The position numbers were made by a program, and so were the translations under genes. Below are positions 1 through 6,978 of a stretch of 23,912 nucleotides of DNA, piece after piece. Positions within the stretch are counted from its first letter, which is position 1. Each line of letters opens with the position of its first letter. The notes below the pieces were generated by a model. The model searched no databases and had not been told where the DNA came from. It saw only the letters and a list, made by a program, of their open reading frames with translations. Origin of the DNA: a virus; IMG/VR virus record IMGVR_UViG_3300041955_000038, positions 1 through 23,912 of that record; one strand, written 5' to 3'.

Positions 1-57
1 GGCCGTGAACAGGACACCGATGATCGCGCCGGTGACTGCGCCTGCAGGTAACTTCAT
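1..57 (-). CDS. Partial small membrane protein, possible holin
   Basis: Only the first 19 codons lie in the window; the gene runs off the left edge. The start ATG at 57 is preceded by a strong ribosome binding site, GGGAGG, ten bases upstream. The visible protein is MKLPAGAVTGAIIGVLFTA, a hydrophobic, glycine- and alanine-rich stretch that looks like the start of a membrane segment or signal anchor. It follows the GH108 endolysin gene after a 37-nt gap. A small membrane protein beside an endolysin is often a holin or spanin component, but this is inference from position. A short exported or structural protein is equally compatible with 19 residues. Confidence 0.5.
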   Translation of the reverse strand, partial: MKLPAGAVTGAIIGVLFTA

Positions 58-94
58 TGCCTAGCCTCCCATTGCATCAAAGGTAACAATCGAG

Positions 95-775
95 TCACGT
101 GGTCATGAAATTGGAAATTCCGCTCCAGGTGTCCGCTGCCAGGTGTGCGAACAGATCGTCGGGCGACGCGGCGCCCTTGGCCATCGGCTGTTCGTCGGTG
201 GCGACGTGCGGCGCAAGCGGCGGCGACGCCACGACAGGCGGCGTGTTGCTGTGAGCGGCCCACATATGCAGCGAGATCGAATCCACGCTGCGCACGCGCG
301 ATCCCCATCCCTTGCCGAATTCATCCCACGTCGACAGGTGCTGCAGGAAGTTCAGGCGCTCATCGTTGACGGCCTGGATCAGCTTGGCTGGATCGTGCTT
401 GGCGATCGCCGCCAGCACGTCGGGCGTGACGTGCCAATCGTTCTGCGGCAGGCCCAATTCAAGGCGCAGGATGCGGCCTGATCGCGCGATGCCGGAATTC
501 ACGCCATAATCGAAGATCGTATAATCCAAGCCGCCCGGCAGCTGATCGCAGGCGAGCGCATCCCAATATTTCGGCTTGTAGATCGCCTGCGCGACCGACA
601 GCGGCATCGCCTTCATGTCGGCCGCCGTTGCGTCCTTTTTCCAGTACATCCGCGCGTCATAGATCGTGATGCCCCAATTCGTCGGGCCGCCCGGATCGCG
701 CGGATTATTGGTGTAGCCGCCTTCGGATTTCAGAACGTTGTCTTCGCACGGATGCGGATAGTCTTGCGCGGCCAT
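95..775 (-). CDS. Endolysin, glycoside hydrolase family 108 (N-acetylmuramidase)
   Basis: The 226-residue protein is predicted to cleave the glycan strands of peptidoglycan at host lysis. Residues 17-37 carry the GH108 signature SEGGYTNNPRDPGG followed by TNWGIT; Glu18 is the expected catalytic acid. Residues about 85-190, with DYTIFDYGVNSG and later FLQHLSTWDEFGKGWGSRV, fit the peptidoglycan-binding domain usually paired with GH108. The last 45 residues are proline/alanine-rich and not typical of the family. No signal peptide is visible, so export would need a holin or another route. The start at 775 is chosen because it forms a TGATG overlap with the stop of the preceding gene; an upstream in-frame start at 811 would overlap that gene more. 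Confidence 0.9.
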   Translation of the reverse strand: MAAQDYPHPCEDNVLKSEGGYTNNPRDPGGPTNWGITIYDARMYWKKDATAADMKAMPLSVAQAIYKPKYWDALACDQLPGGLDYTIFDYGVNSGIARSGRILRLELGLPQNDWHVTPDVLAAIAKHDPAKLIQAVNDERLNFLQHLSTWDEFGKGWGSRVRSVDSISLHMWAAHSNTPPVVASPPLAPHVATDEQPMAKGAASPDDLFAHLAADTWSGISNFMTT

Positions 776-1095
776 CACACAATCTCCCCGGCTTTGATGT
801 GGCCATGCCACATATGAATCCCGCCATCGATCGACGGCGATACGGTCATGGTTTCGAAAGTCGCCGCATCGATGCCGCCGGCGATCTGCCAGCCGCAGGC
901 TTCGTTCGATGGTTGCCAGTTGATATCAGCGCCGATCGCCGCTTCGACCGCGGCGGCCTGATCGTCATAAGGCGTCGGCACGGCAAAGCACGCCATGCGC
1001 CACTTCGCGCGATCGGGATTCGGGCAGCGGAAGATGAAGCCGATGTGCTTGCCGCCTTTTAGCAGCCATCGTGGATCAAGATCGGTGAGCTTCAC
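775..1095 (-). CDS. Small WHG-motif phage protein, DUF6527-like
   Basis: This 106-residue protein starts with KLTDLDPRWL and ends with MTVSPSIDGGIHMWHGHI then KAGEIV. I recognise that beginning and end from a widespread family of small phage proteins of unknown function, which I believe is Pfam DUF6527; the assignment is from memory. A FRCPNP segment near residue 22 may be what remains of a zinc knuckle. The start is a GTG at 1095, giving a GTGA overlap with the upstream gene stop; the same arrangement is used by the RlpA-like gene at 2547. It sits between the endolysin and a longer Cys-rich protein that shares its C-terminal motif. Confidence 0.7.
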   Translation of the reverse strand: MKLTDLDPRWLLKGGKHIGFIFRCPNPDRAKWRMACFAVPTPYDDQAAAVEAAIGADINWQPSNEACGWQIAGGIDAATFETMTVSPSIDGGIHMWHGHIKAGEIV

Positions 1096-1694
1096 GTGTG
1101 CAGCACGCCGCCGTGCAGGAAGCCGTGCCAGCTGCCGGTTTGAATCGAGCCGGCGCCAGCGTCGCACGTCAGGCCGTTCTTATCGACGTGCAGCGTGCCG
1201 TCTTCCGGCCGCCCGCTGCGGACCCAGCAGCGATGCGCTGGAGTCGAATCTTCATAGCTGCAGGCCGCGTCCTTATGATCGCGGTATTTCACCTGGCATT
1301 TTGCGCACGGGCTGCCGCAGTTGCTGGCGCGTCCGTCAATGAACCAATGATGGCCGTCCGGACACACGCAGATCAGCCCGCGCCGATCGGGACCTTCGCG
1401 ATAGCCGCCCTCGTAAACGGCGCCGGCCAGCAGGCCGTCCTTCAGGCCAACTTCTTCTCCGGTATCGGCGCGGCGAAAGATGCGGCGCGATCCGCGTGAC
1501 ATTTTTTGCGCAGGCTCCCCGCACTCCGCGCAGCTGATCTTTTTGTCGGAGTCATAGGGCTGCGCGCGCCAGGCGTCTTCGGTCATGCGGCCAAGATCGA
1601 TTTCGGTGCGATGATCGGCGGCGCAATAGAACGTTTCGTTGGCCACGACTTCGCCAGTGGCGGCGCAAAAGAAAACCTTGATGCCTTCCGTCAT
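1092..1694 (-). CDS. Cysteine-rich zinc-ribbon-like phage protein with C-terminal WHG motif
   Basis: The 200-residue protein is not assigned to a named family. Several cysteine pairs suggest zinc binding: SCAECG near residue 55, then CVCPDGHHWFIDGRASNC, then CAKCQ, and a later HRCWVRSG. The C-terminus reads TCDAGAGSIQTGSWHGFL then HGGVLHT, which echoes the WHG ending of its downstream neighbour, so the two may be related. The start ATG at 1694 forms an ATGA overlap with the preceding gene. The middle part (CPDGHHWFIDGRASNC) is a pattern I have seen in phage proteins of rhizobial genomes, function unknown. Its place in the lysis block does not prove a lysis role. Confidence 0.6.
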   Translation of the reverse strand: MTEGIKVFFCAATGEVVANETFYCAADHRTEIDLGRMTEDAWRAQPYDSDKKISCAECGEPAQKMSRGSRRIFRRADTGEEVGLKDGLLAGAVYEGGYREGPDRRGLICVCPDGHHWFIDGRASNCGSPCAKCQVKYRDHKDAACSYEDSTPAHRCWVRSGRPEDGTLHVDKNGLTCDAGAGSIQTGSWHGFLHGGVLHT

Positions 1695-2119
1695 GCGCCG
1701 CTGCCCGGCACGAAGCAGCGGATTTGCGCGGCGCCGGCGTTGTCCGTGTAGGGCCATACCACGGCATCTTGAAAACTTTTCGGGCGATCCTCGGAGATCA
1801 CCACGGCCGTCATCGGTACTTCGATCCAGGCACCGTTCAGCCGCACGCGGTAGCCGCTGCCGCCGTTATCGCGACTGCCCAGCGTATCCCAATCAACGTC
1901 GGCGATCGCCACGCCATCGGCGAACGAACAGCACAGGCCCTTGTCGCTGCGCAGCTTGTCAAACCACGCCTTCAGCTTCGGATCGGTGTTCGCATAGCGG
2001 CCATCGTCGCGGCCGAATGTGATCGTGGGCTCGACGAGCGCGGCGCCAACGGCTGCGGCCGCGAGCGTCATCAGCAACGCGCTTAGCACGTCGCCGCAGA
2101 TGTGAAGGAATGCGCGCAT
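1691..2119 (-). CDS. Exported conserved protein of unknown function (CCS motif)
   Basis: The 142-residue protein begins with a hydrophobic segment at residues 4-30 (FLHICGDVLSALLMTLAAAA) that should act as a signal peptide or membrane anchor. After it come KLKAWFDKLRSDKGLCCSFADG, a short beta-rich part with YRVRLNGAWIEVP, then VVWPY and IRCFVPGS at the end. These motifs match a small secreted protein family I associate with Bradyrhizobium and relatives; no function is known to me. The start at 2119 gives a TGATG overlap with the RlpA-like gene, which is also exported. The pair CC plus the later Cys near the C-terminus could form disulphides in the periplasm. Confidence 0.6.
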   Translation of the reverse strand: MRAFLHICGDVLSALLMTLAAAAVGAALVEPTITFGRDDGRYANTDPKLKAWFDKLRSDKGLCCSFADGVAIADVDWDTLGSRDNGGSGYRVRLNGAWIEVPMTAVVISEDRPKSFQDAVVWPYTDNAGAAQIRCFVPGSGA

Positions 2120-2547
2120 CAAAACCCCATGTCGCCATGTTTTGGAATCCACGGCTTGCCCGGCAGCACCTCCAGCTGCAGCGGGCCAAGCCGTGAGAAT
2201 TTGAGCCGATCGCAAGCGCCGTCCGTCAGGTCGATTTCGCGATCGTAAAGATGCGTGCGCTTGTCGCGATGAAACGGCCCACGGTCATTGATGCGAACCA
2301 CGATGGTTCGGCCGTTGTCCGGATTGACCAGGCGGACGAAGGTGCCGAACGGCAGCGTGCGATGCGCAGCCGTGCAAAAGCCGTCGCGCGTGTGACAGGT
2401 CCAGCTGAACGGTTCGCCGCTTGATGTGGCGTTCGGCGATTCCGGGCCGTAGCACGAAGCGATGATTTCGGCGGCCGCCGCCGGCGTCGCGATCGCGACG
2501 GCCAGCGCGAGCGCCAGGCCGCCGACGCCGGAGATCATCCTTTTCAC
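2119..2547 (-). CDS. RlpA-like double-psi beta-barrel protein, predicted exported peptidoglycan enzyme
   Basis: The 142-residue protein has a basic start and a hydrophobic signal peptide (residues 5-26, ending in AAAA). The double-psi beta-barrel follows: ASCYGPESPNATSSGEPFSW, then CTAAHRTLPFGTFVRLVN, then VVRINDRGPF and REIDLTDGACDRL. His62 and Asp88 sit where the catalytic pair of RlpA lytic transglycosylases lies. The family normally has ASWYG; here the tryptophan is Cys32, which also creates a lipobox-like IASC that may be coincidental. The GTG start at 2547 is chosen because it gives a GTGA overlap; the alternative ATG at 2538 has a ribosome site too close. The protein lacks a SPOR domain, so it is the core enzyme only. 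Confidence 0.85.
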   Translation of the reverse strand: MKRMISGVGGLALALAVAIATPAAAAEIIASCYGPESPNATSSGEPFSWTCHTRDGFCTAAHRTLPFGTFVRLVNPDNGRTIVVRINDRGPFHRDKRTHLYDREIDLTDGACDRLKFSRLGPLQLEVLPGKPWIPKHGDMGF

Positions 2548-2894
2548 GCAGGCTTCGCGGCCGCCCTGATCACGCCGGTCCACTCGTAAAGCACGCTGCC
2601 ATCGGCCAGCGTCACGATCAGCCAATCGATATAATTGCCGGGCGCGATCGCCGCCGTGACGCTCGCCGGCACGGTGACAAGGATCAGCGCGCAGGATGCG
2701 TCAATGATCTGGATGCCGCCAACTATAGCGTTGTCGCAAGCAGCAACATTGGCTATGCCGTCCGCGCTATCCAGCCGCCACTGTATCGTCGCGCCGGTGA
2801 GATTGAGCGGGCAGCCGCGCGCGTCTTCCAGCGGCCCGGTATATTCCCACGTCGCGCCGCAGATTTCGTTGATCGGATGATGCGTGGTTGTCAT
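2544..2894 (-). CDS. Small beta-sandwich tail accessory protein, BppU N-terminal-like
   Basis: The 116-residue protein starts MTTTHHPINEICGATWEYTG and continues with PLNLTGATIQWRLDSADG, GIQIIDASCALILVTVP and PGNYIDWLIVTLADGSVLYEWTGVI. This order (interaction strand, LTGATIQWRL, then GNY.DWL...DG) is typical of short immunoglobulin-like domains attached to phage baseplates and fibres, such as the N-terminal domain of BppU-type proteins. That is a fold-level inference. The start at 2894 makes an ATGA overlap with the tryptophan-repeat gene, so the two are probably translated together. A longer in-frame start exists upstream but would lie wholly within that gene. Confidence 0.6.
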   Translation of the reverse strand: MTTTHHPINEICGATWEYTGPLEDARGCPLNLTGATIQWRLDSADGIANVAACDNAIVGGIQIIDASCALILVTVPASVTAAIAPGNYIDWLIVTLADGSVLYEWTGVIRAAAKPA

Positions 2895-4090
2895 GGCCGC
2901 CCTTTGATGAAGTGACCGGATCGCCCGATGATCCGCTTCGGGCCGGATCGACCATGGATATATCGCGCGGCCAGCGGTTCGCGCTCGCTGACGATCAGCA
3001 ACGAATTGATAAGGATCGCCGCAGCATCGGGCGCACCAGGCCAGAACGCATCCTGCGCCGGCGCCGGCCACCACAATGATCCGGAGAATGGCGCAGTCAC
3101 CGCCGGTGCGGAGAGGGCGCCGATCGGCGCGGTGGCACGCCAAGCCCAATAAGGCCCTTCGATCGCCTCGCGATGCCATGACGATGCGATGAACGGCGCC
3201 GCGGACGACAAGAACCGCGCGCGTTGCGCCGAAAATATCCAAGGCAGCGCTTCGGCAAGATCGTGGTGCCAACGCACGGCACGCGCCGGGCCAAGATCGG
3301 TAAGAAGATCGGCCAGCATCGCGCTTGATAGCGGCTGCCACGCCCATGGCGGACCTTCAGACGAAAAATCATAGCGCCAGAATTTGGTCGGGACTTCGCC
3401 ACTCTGCCCATAGAAAAACTGCGCCGCCGGCAGGCGAATAGAAACCGAATTGACTGGCGATCCCTGCCACTTCGGCAGCTGATCGTCAAAATCCCAGCGC
3501 CACAGCTTCGCCGGCGCCTGGCCGCCGGCAGTAAAGAATTTCTGCGCCGTCAGCAAGCGCAGCGGCGCTGCGCCCGCAGCCGCAGCCTGCGGAGCGGTTT
3601 CGATCTGATCAAAGCGCCAGCGATAGAGCGGCGGCCGCGTTGCGTTGCCAGTCGCCAGCGCGAGATTATATGGCGCCGTATTCCACGCCGGCGCGACGCT
3701 ATCGCCGATCGTCAGCCAATGCGGCGTCACCCCTTGGCCGCCGGCACCTTCGATCGCCTGTGCCGTCAGCAGCGGAATTGGCGCTGCCGCGCCAGGACCG
3801 CCCTGCCATTGCGGGAATTCGATCAGATAATCGCAGCGCCAGAACTTCGCTGACACGCTGCCGCCGGCGGTAAAGAAATGCTGCGCCGTCAGCAGCTGGA
3901 TCGGCGCCGCGTCATTCGGCGCGCCCTGCCATTTCGGCAGCTGGTCGTCAAAATCCCAGCGCCAAAGTTTTGTCGGCACCTGGCCGCCGGCGCCGAAGAC
4001 TTCCTGCGCCGTCAGCAACGACAGCGGCGCGCTATTTACAGCCGAACCGATCCAGATTGAATCCGGCGGCGGATTAGGGACGTAGACCAT
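2891..4090 (-). CDS. Tryptophan-repeat protein of unknown function, probable fibre or tail accessory component
   Basis: I do not recognise a named family for this 399-residue protein. It is made mostly of units of about 31-41 residues with the core [FL]WRxDFDDQLPKWQGAP. Clear units lie at residues 30-70, 71-111, 184-224 and 225-265; weaker ones contain HWLTIGDSVAPAW, YRWRFDQIETAPQ, VRWHHDLAEALPW, SWHREAIEGPYWAW and LWWPAPAQDAFWPGAP. The C-terminus (RSGPKRIIGRSGHFIKGRP) is strongly basic. The same repeats occur in the 674-residue gp48 fusion at 8942-10966, at high DNA identity. The flanking genes are a LamG-like protein and a beta-sandwich protein, which suggests a virion surface role. There is no signal peptide. 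Confidence 0.75.
   Translation of the reverse strand: MVYVPNPPPDSIWIGSAVNSAPLSLLTAQEVFGAGGQVPTKLWRWDFDDQLPKWQGAPNDAAPIQLLTAQHFFTAGGSVSAKFWRCDYLIEFPQWQGGPGAAAPIPLLTAQAIEGAGGQGVTPHWLTIGDSVAPAWNTAPYNLALATGNATRPPLYRWRFDQIETAPQAAAAGAAPLRLLTAQKFFTAGGQAPAKLWRWDFDDQLPKWQGSPVNSVSIRLPAAQFFYGQSGEVPTKFWRYDFSSEGPPWAWQPLSSAMLADLLTDLGPARAVRWHHDLAEALPWIFSAQRARFLSSAAPFIASSWHREAIEGPYWAWRATAPIGALSAPAVTAPFSGSLWWPAPAQDAFWPGAPDAAAILINSLLIVSEREPLAARYIHGRSGPKRIIGRSGHFIKGRP
3296..4003 (-). repeat. Tryptophan-repeat array in the 399-residue protein (6 units here, 3 weaker ones downstream)
   Basis: Units 1 and 2 (4003-3881 and 3880-3758) are each exactly 123 bp, as is the unit at 3541-3419. Between 3757 and 3542 the units are degenerate and of unequal length, and after 3418 they fade further while keeping a W...P.W pattern. 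The spacing of the leading tryptophans (residues 43, 84, 125, 158, 197, 238, 274, 305, 340) is 41, 41, 33, 39, 41, 36, 31 and 35. Confidence 0.85.
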
Positions 4091-4101
4091 TGCTCATCCA
4101 C

Positions 4102-4911
4102 TCACATGAAAACGAGTGGCTGAACGAAAGGAGTGGCTGCAGCACCGCCGCTCGCCCCTTGCGAGAACCAAGCCGGACGCATTGTGCCAGCGTAGGGATG
4201 CCAGAAGGACCAGGGGCTTTGCCCCCATTGGTAAAGTTGTGGGATAGATAGATAGTTCGACGCGTACATAAACCTTGCGATTGGGCTAGTCGATGCTGCG
4301 CCAGCACCGCCAGGGTCCCCAATCGTGACATAATTATTGCTGGCAGGAAACGCGTTCGTATTGGTGGCAGATGAAGTCCAAATTTGTCCGGTTGCCAGAT
4401 TACGAAGAACGAAATTAACGCCAACGCCGCTAAGACAACTCGCCGCACAGAAATAGGGCTGGCCAGCGATCAAATTAGGGATGCTGCTTGCTACCATCCC
4501 GCCGCTGCTACCGTAGTAAACGCCAAGGGTGCCAGCTGAGAAATATAAACCGAAAGACGGAGGGAACGGTGATACAGCCCCATTGCCAGCCCAACCGAGA
4601 CTCCCCGCCGCGCCATATTGGACTATACCCGCAAATGTGCTTCGCGATTGCGGAAAATTTGGAATGGCGTTGGGGTATGAGATGCCAGTATTGCCAGCCG
4701 CCGCAAAGGCGGTCGTTGGCCCGATAAGGCTGCTGACGCCCAATGTTGGCGCAGTCGAATATCTGGTTGGCGCGACGGGCGCTGTAAGCTGCAAAAAATC
4801 CTTTCCCAGCGCTACCAGCGATAAACCGAGATTTTGCGAGGCCGGATGCGACCAATCAATCCCCGGTGGTGTACCCGGATAGACCAGCGAAGGCCGTTGA
4901 ATGATGGTCAT
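4102..4911 (-). CDS. LamG/concanavalin-like phage structural protein, possible receptor-binding component
   Basis: The 269-residue protein looks like a jelly-roll (LamG or concanavalin-like) domain. Visible parts are FAGIVQYGAAG near residue 93, FGLYFSAGTLGVYYGSSGG, NFVLRNLATGQIWTSS, and the typical ending SPIARFMYASNYLSIPQLYQ followed by SPWSFWHP, which corresponds to the common phage pattern of a last strand, a short helix and a PW..F.P motif. Such domains bind sugars on fibres or capsid decorations. Two 120-nt samples in the gene are 57-58% GC against about 63% elsewhere, which fits a recently exchanged module. The start at 4911 gives a TGATG overlap. The final 30 residues are low-complexity. 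Confidence 0.6.
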   Translation of the reverse strand: MTIIQRPSLVYPGTPPGIDWSHPASQNLGLSLVALGKDFLQLTAPVAPTRYSTAPTLGVSSLIGPTTAFAAAGNTGISYPNAIPNFPQSRSTFAGIVQYGAAGSLGWAGNGAVSPFPPSFGLYFSAGTLGVYYGSSGGMVASSIPNLIAGQPYFCAASCLSGVGVNFVLRNLATGQIWTSSATNTNAFPASNNYVTIGDPGGAGAASTSPIARFMYASNYLSIPQLYQWGQSPWSFWHPYAGTMRPAWFSQGASGGAAATPFVQPLVFM

Positions 4912-5411
4912 CAGGCATTCGTGTACTGGGTGACGTCGGCGCGGCTGACGACTTGCGTCGCATTGAGGTTGACGCCGGTGTTGTGCACGATGAACACGCC
5001 GTAATTCGCCGGCATGTGACCGCCGAAGAATTGTGCCACGTCAACGCTGAACGGATAGACGCGATTGCTGGTGCTATCGACGGTGATACAATCCACCAGC
5101 TTGAACGCGCCCGCGTTCAACACATTGGTCGAGGTGATGGTGAACGCACCCTCAGAGCCGGTAATCACATCAGGATAGGTCGGCGTGCCGTCGAGACACG
5201 ACCACAAATAGACATTGATCTGCGTGCCTGCGGTCGGGCTTGTTCCGGTCTTGAGCAGCCCGGTGATCTTCTCCGTGACTGAAAGATTTGTGCCGTTGGC
5301 GATGACAGCCGACGACCATCCGGCCAGCAGATTTGTATCACTCGCCAGCGAATCTAGATGTGTGACTGTTAGCGCGGCGGACGAGCCGTATGACGGCTTG
5401 AGGGTGGTCAT
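4911..5411 (-). CDS. Hypothetical phage structural protein
   Basis: The 166-residue protein is acidic to neutral, rich in Thr, Ser, Asn and Val, with no signal peptide or cysteine cluster. It has alternating beta-strand-like segments (INVYLWSCLDGTPTYPD, NRVYPFSVDVAQFFGGHMPA, NYGVFIVHNTGVNLNATQVV) typical of virion beta proteins. The last of these reads like a closing strand pair of a small jelly roll. The start ATG overlaps the upstream stop by one base (TAATG). It is coupled to the LamG-like gene downstream, so a role in the same fibre or decoration complex is plausible. No family recognised. Confidence 0.55.
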   Translation of the reverse strand: MTTLKPSYGSSAALTVTHLDSLASDTNLLAGWSSAVIANGTNLSVTEKITGLLKTGTSPTAGTQINVYLWSCLDGTPTYPDVITGSEGAFTITSTNVLNAGAFKLVDCITVDSTSNRVYPFSVDVAQFFGGHMPANYGVFIVHNTGVNLNATQVVSRADVTQYTNA

Positions 5412-5935
5412 TAGCTAAGCCCCGCGTTGTTCAGATAACCAAGGCCGATTGACGGGCCGTAGTCATTCGCCTGCGACCACGGGATTGTCGTCGCGGCGAG
5501 CGCGAGCAATCCGTCATGGATGGCCTGAGTGAATCCGGTACTTCCCGGCGTCGCGGTTTCCTGCGCCAAGATGGCGTCAGCCATGCCCTTGACGATGGCA
5601 TAGGTTGTGGAATTCGACGTTCCGAACGGTGGCACATTCGGCAGCGTCAACAGCGCCATGAGCGTCTTGGCCGCGCCTAAAGCAGTGTCATGCGTTGCAT
5701 TGCCGGTGGGTGCGCCTTGGCTAAATGCCGCAAGCGTCAGGTAGGCGCCGGACAGCATCAGATTGCCGACGACGGCCTCCACTGGAACGTCCACGGTGCC
5801 GGCCACGGTCCAGCCGTTGATGGCATCGAGCTTCTGCGCTGTTGTCATCTGCGCAGTCAAGCCAGTCCCGGTCACGCCGGCCGGCGGCTGCGTGGCATTA
5901 TTCCACGCTGCGATCAATGCATCATAAAAGGCCAT
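5411..5935 (-). CDS. Hypothetical phage protein, alanine-rich helical
   Basis: The 174-residue protein begins MAFYDALIAAWNNATQPPAG and is rich in Ala, Thr and Leu with predicted helices (TTAQKLDAINGWTVAG, TALGAAKTLMALLTLPNVPP, TYAIVKGMADAILAQETATP, AIHDGLLALAATTIPW). The pattern INGWTVAG..VDVPV resembles small proteins encoded beside tail fibres, but I cannot name the family. A good ribosome binding site (GAGGTAAGG) lies just before the ATG. The TAATG junction couples it to the next gene. No membrane segment long enough to be confident is present. Confidence 0.55.
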   Translation of the reverse strand: MAFYDALIAAWNNATQPPAGVTGTGLTAQMTTAQKLDAINGWTVAGTVDVPVEAVVGNLMLSGAYLTLAAFSQGAPTGNATHDTALGAAKTLMALLTLPNVPPFGTSNSTTYAIVKGMADAILAQETATPGSTGFTQAIHDGLLALAATTIPWSQANDYGPSIGLGYLNNAGLS

Positions 5936-5939
5936 AGCC

Positions 5940-6275
5940 TTACCTCAAAAGCAGATTGGGAACGATGCTAGGATCGGCGCAGGGGACAGCCTGCCCCATC
6001 AAGAAGATCGTGAAGCCGTTGGCGCCGCTCCAGCAGCTATCGCAGATCGGCGGATCGGTTCCGTCATCTGCCATCATCAATCGCGTGCGCAGCTGGCCGC
6101 GCTCGCGGATCGATCGCTCCTGCTGTTGCGCCGGATCGAACTTTTCCAGGCACCAGCGGCAGGTGTTGCGCGAACCGAGATCGGCCGCGCGTGTATCGGC
6201 GACCGACTGCCGCGGCGCGGCTTCCACCGGGAAGAACATCTGCGCGTTGCGTTGCCCTGCGGGAACTTCATTCAT
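5940..6275 (-). CDS. Small CxxC protein, predicted zinc finger, unknown function
   Basis: The 111-residue protein contains a pair of CxxC motifs, CRWC near residue 47 and CDSC near residue 88, separated by a charged helical segment (EKFDPAQQQERSIRERGQLR). That arrangement suggests one zinc-binding site. The start at 6275 is chosen because AGGGA lies about eight bases upstream and because a longer reading frame would run through the hairpin and the next gene. It follows the hairpin at 6303-6329, so it may head a separate transcript or be read through from upstream. The hydrophobic C-terminus (GFTIFLMGQAVPC) is unusual for a zinc finger. Confidence 0.55.
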   Translation of the reverse strand: MNEVPAGQRNAQMFFPVEAAPRQSVADTRAADLGSRNTCRWCLEKFDPAQQQERSIRERGQLRTRLMMADDGTDPPICDSCWSGANGFTIFLMGQAVPCADPSIVPNLLLR

Positions 6276-6296
6276 GGCCGATCCCTCACTTGCTTG

Positions 6297-6329
6297 AAAA
6301 ATGCCGGCGGCCTTTTCCATGCCGCCGGC
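6297..6329 (-). terminator. Possible Rho-independent terminator hairpin
   Basis: A perfect 9-bp inverted repeat, GCCGGCGGC and GCCGCCGGC, with a 9-nt loop occupies 6303-6329. On the minus strand it is followed by ATTTTC, a short and weak U-tract. It lies in the 80-nt gap between the 171-residue gene and the 111-residue CxxC gene. It may terminate, attenuate or simply stabilise the transcript. Confidence 0.5.
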
Positions 6330-6355
6330 AGCTACAATGGCCGAAGGAAAGCCGC

Positions 6356-6871
6356 TTACAGCGACTCGTAGATCATGTGCGCGCCGATCGCGCCGGGCGT
6401 GCCGCCGGTGAAGGCGGACAACGACGCTTCGCCCAGCGACGCGGTGTTGCCCAGGACGGCCGGGCATTCCTCGACTTTGTTGGCACGCCAGAAATACACG
6501 CCGCCGAAGGCGTTCAGCGAGCAGTTCAGCAGATGCAGCGTGGACGAACGCTGCGGCTTCGTGGTGGCGTTCGAATTACCCGTGATCGCTGGCGCGCCCA
6601 GCGCCGCGGTCGCCGGATCGAGCGGCGCATCGGTCTGGCCGGTGCCATCGGAGTTCGTGCCGGTTGCCACGGTGGAATCGCGGGCCAGCAGCATGAAGGT
6701 GGGCGACGAAGACGACGCCGCCTGCCCCGAGATCGAAAGTTCGTGGATGCGGTTCAGCTGCGAGCTCGAACCACCCTGCAGCAGGAACGGATAGGTCGCG
6801 TCCACCAGGTTCGCGGTGTCCGCAGTCGCGGTCGGCGTGATGGTGGTAACCGACACAATGCGTCTGGCCAT
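6356..6871 (-). CDS. Hypothetical phage structural protein
   Basis: The 171-residue protein starts MARRIVSVTTITPTATADTA and is rich in Ser, Thr, Ala and Asn. It contains SSQLNRIHELSISGQAASSS, an apparent beta-strand array, and LNAFGGVYFWRANKVEECPA in the middle. The composition suits a virion decoration or fibre-associated protein. GGAG eight bases before the ATG supports the start. It is bounded on both sides by non-coding gaps with hairpins (80 nt downstream, 113 nt upstream), unlike most genes here, so it may be expressed at a different level. No family recognised. Confidence 0.55.
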   Translation of the reverse strand: MARRIVSVTTITPTATADTANLVDATYPFLLQGGSSSQLNRIHELSISGQAASSSSPTFMLLARDSTVATGTNSDGTGQTDAPLDPATAALGAPAITGNSNATTKPQRSSTLHLLNCSLNAFGGVYFWRANKVEECPAVLGNTASLGEASLSAFTGGTPGAIGAHMIYESL

Positions 6872-6943
6872 TTAGGGCTCCATCTTCAGAGAGGAATGGC
6901 GCGTCATGCGCCGATTGCCTTGCCCAAGGGCGTTCGGGCGGCT

Positions 6944-6978
6944 TTTGAACCGGCCGCATTGACGCGGCCGGCCCAAAA
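6944..6978. other. Hairpin in the 113-nt intergenic gap
   Basis: CCGGCCGC and GCGGCCGG form a perfect 8-bp stem at 6950-6971 with a 6-nt loop; outer TTTT and AAAA blocks can pair around it. No U-tract follows on the minus strand. It lies between the zinc-ribbon gene and the 171-residue gene. It may be an RNA processing or weak stop signal. I see no promoter in the rest of the gap. Confidence 0.35.

Noticed and set aside
143-481. Plus-strand open frames throughout the window, some above 200 codons (e.g. 6191-7075, 15096-16154)
   Set aside because: They are Arg/His/Gln-rich antisense shadows of GC-rich minus-strand genes, overlap recognised genes completely and lack family signals.
400-2660. 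Frequent GCGATCGC-like octamers resembling the cyanobacterial HIP1 repeat
   Set aside because: They follow from Ala-Ile/Asp-Arg codon choices in GC-rich genes; gene content points to an alphaproteobacterial phage, not a cyanobacterium.
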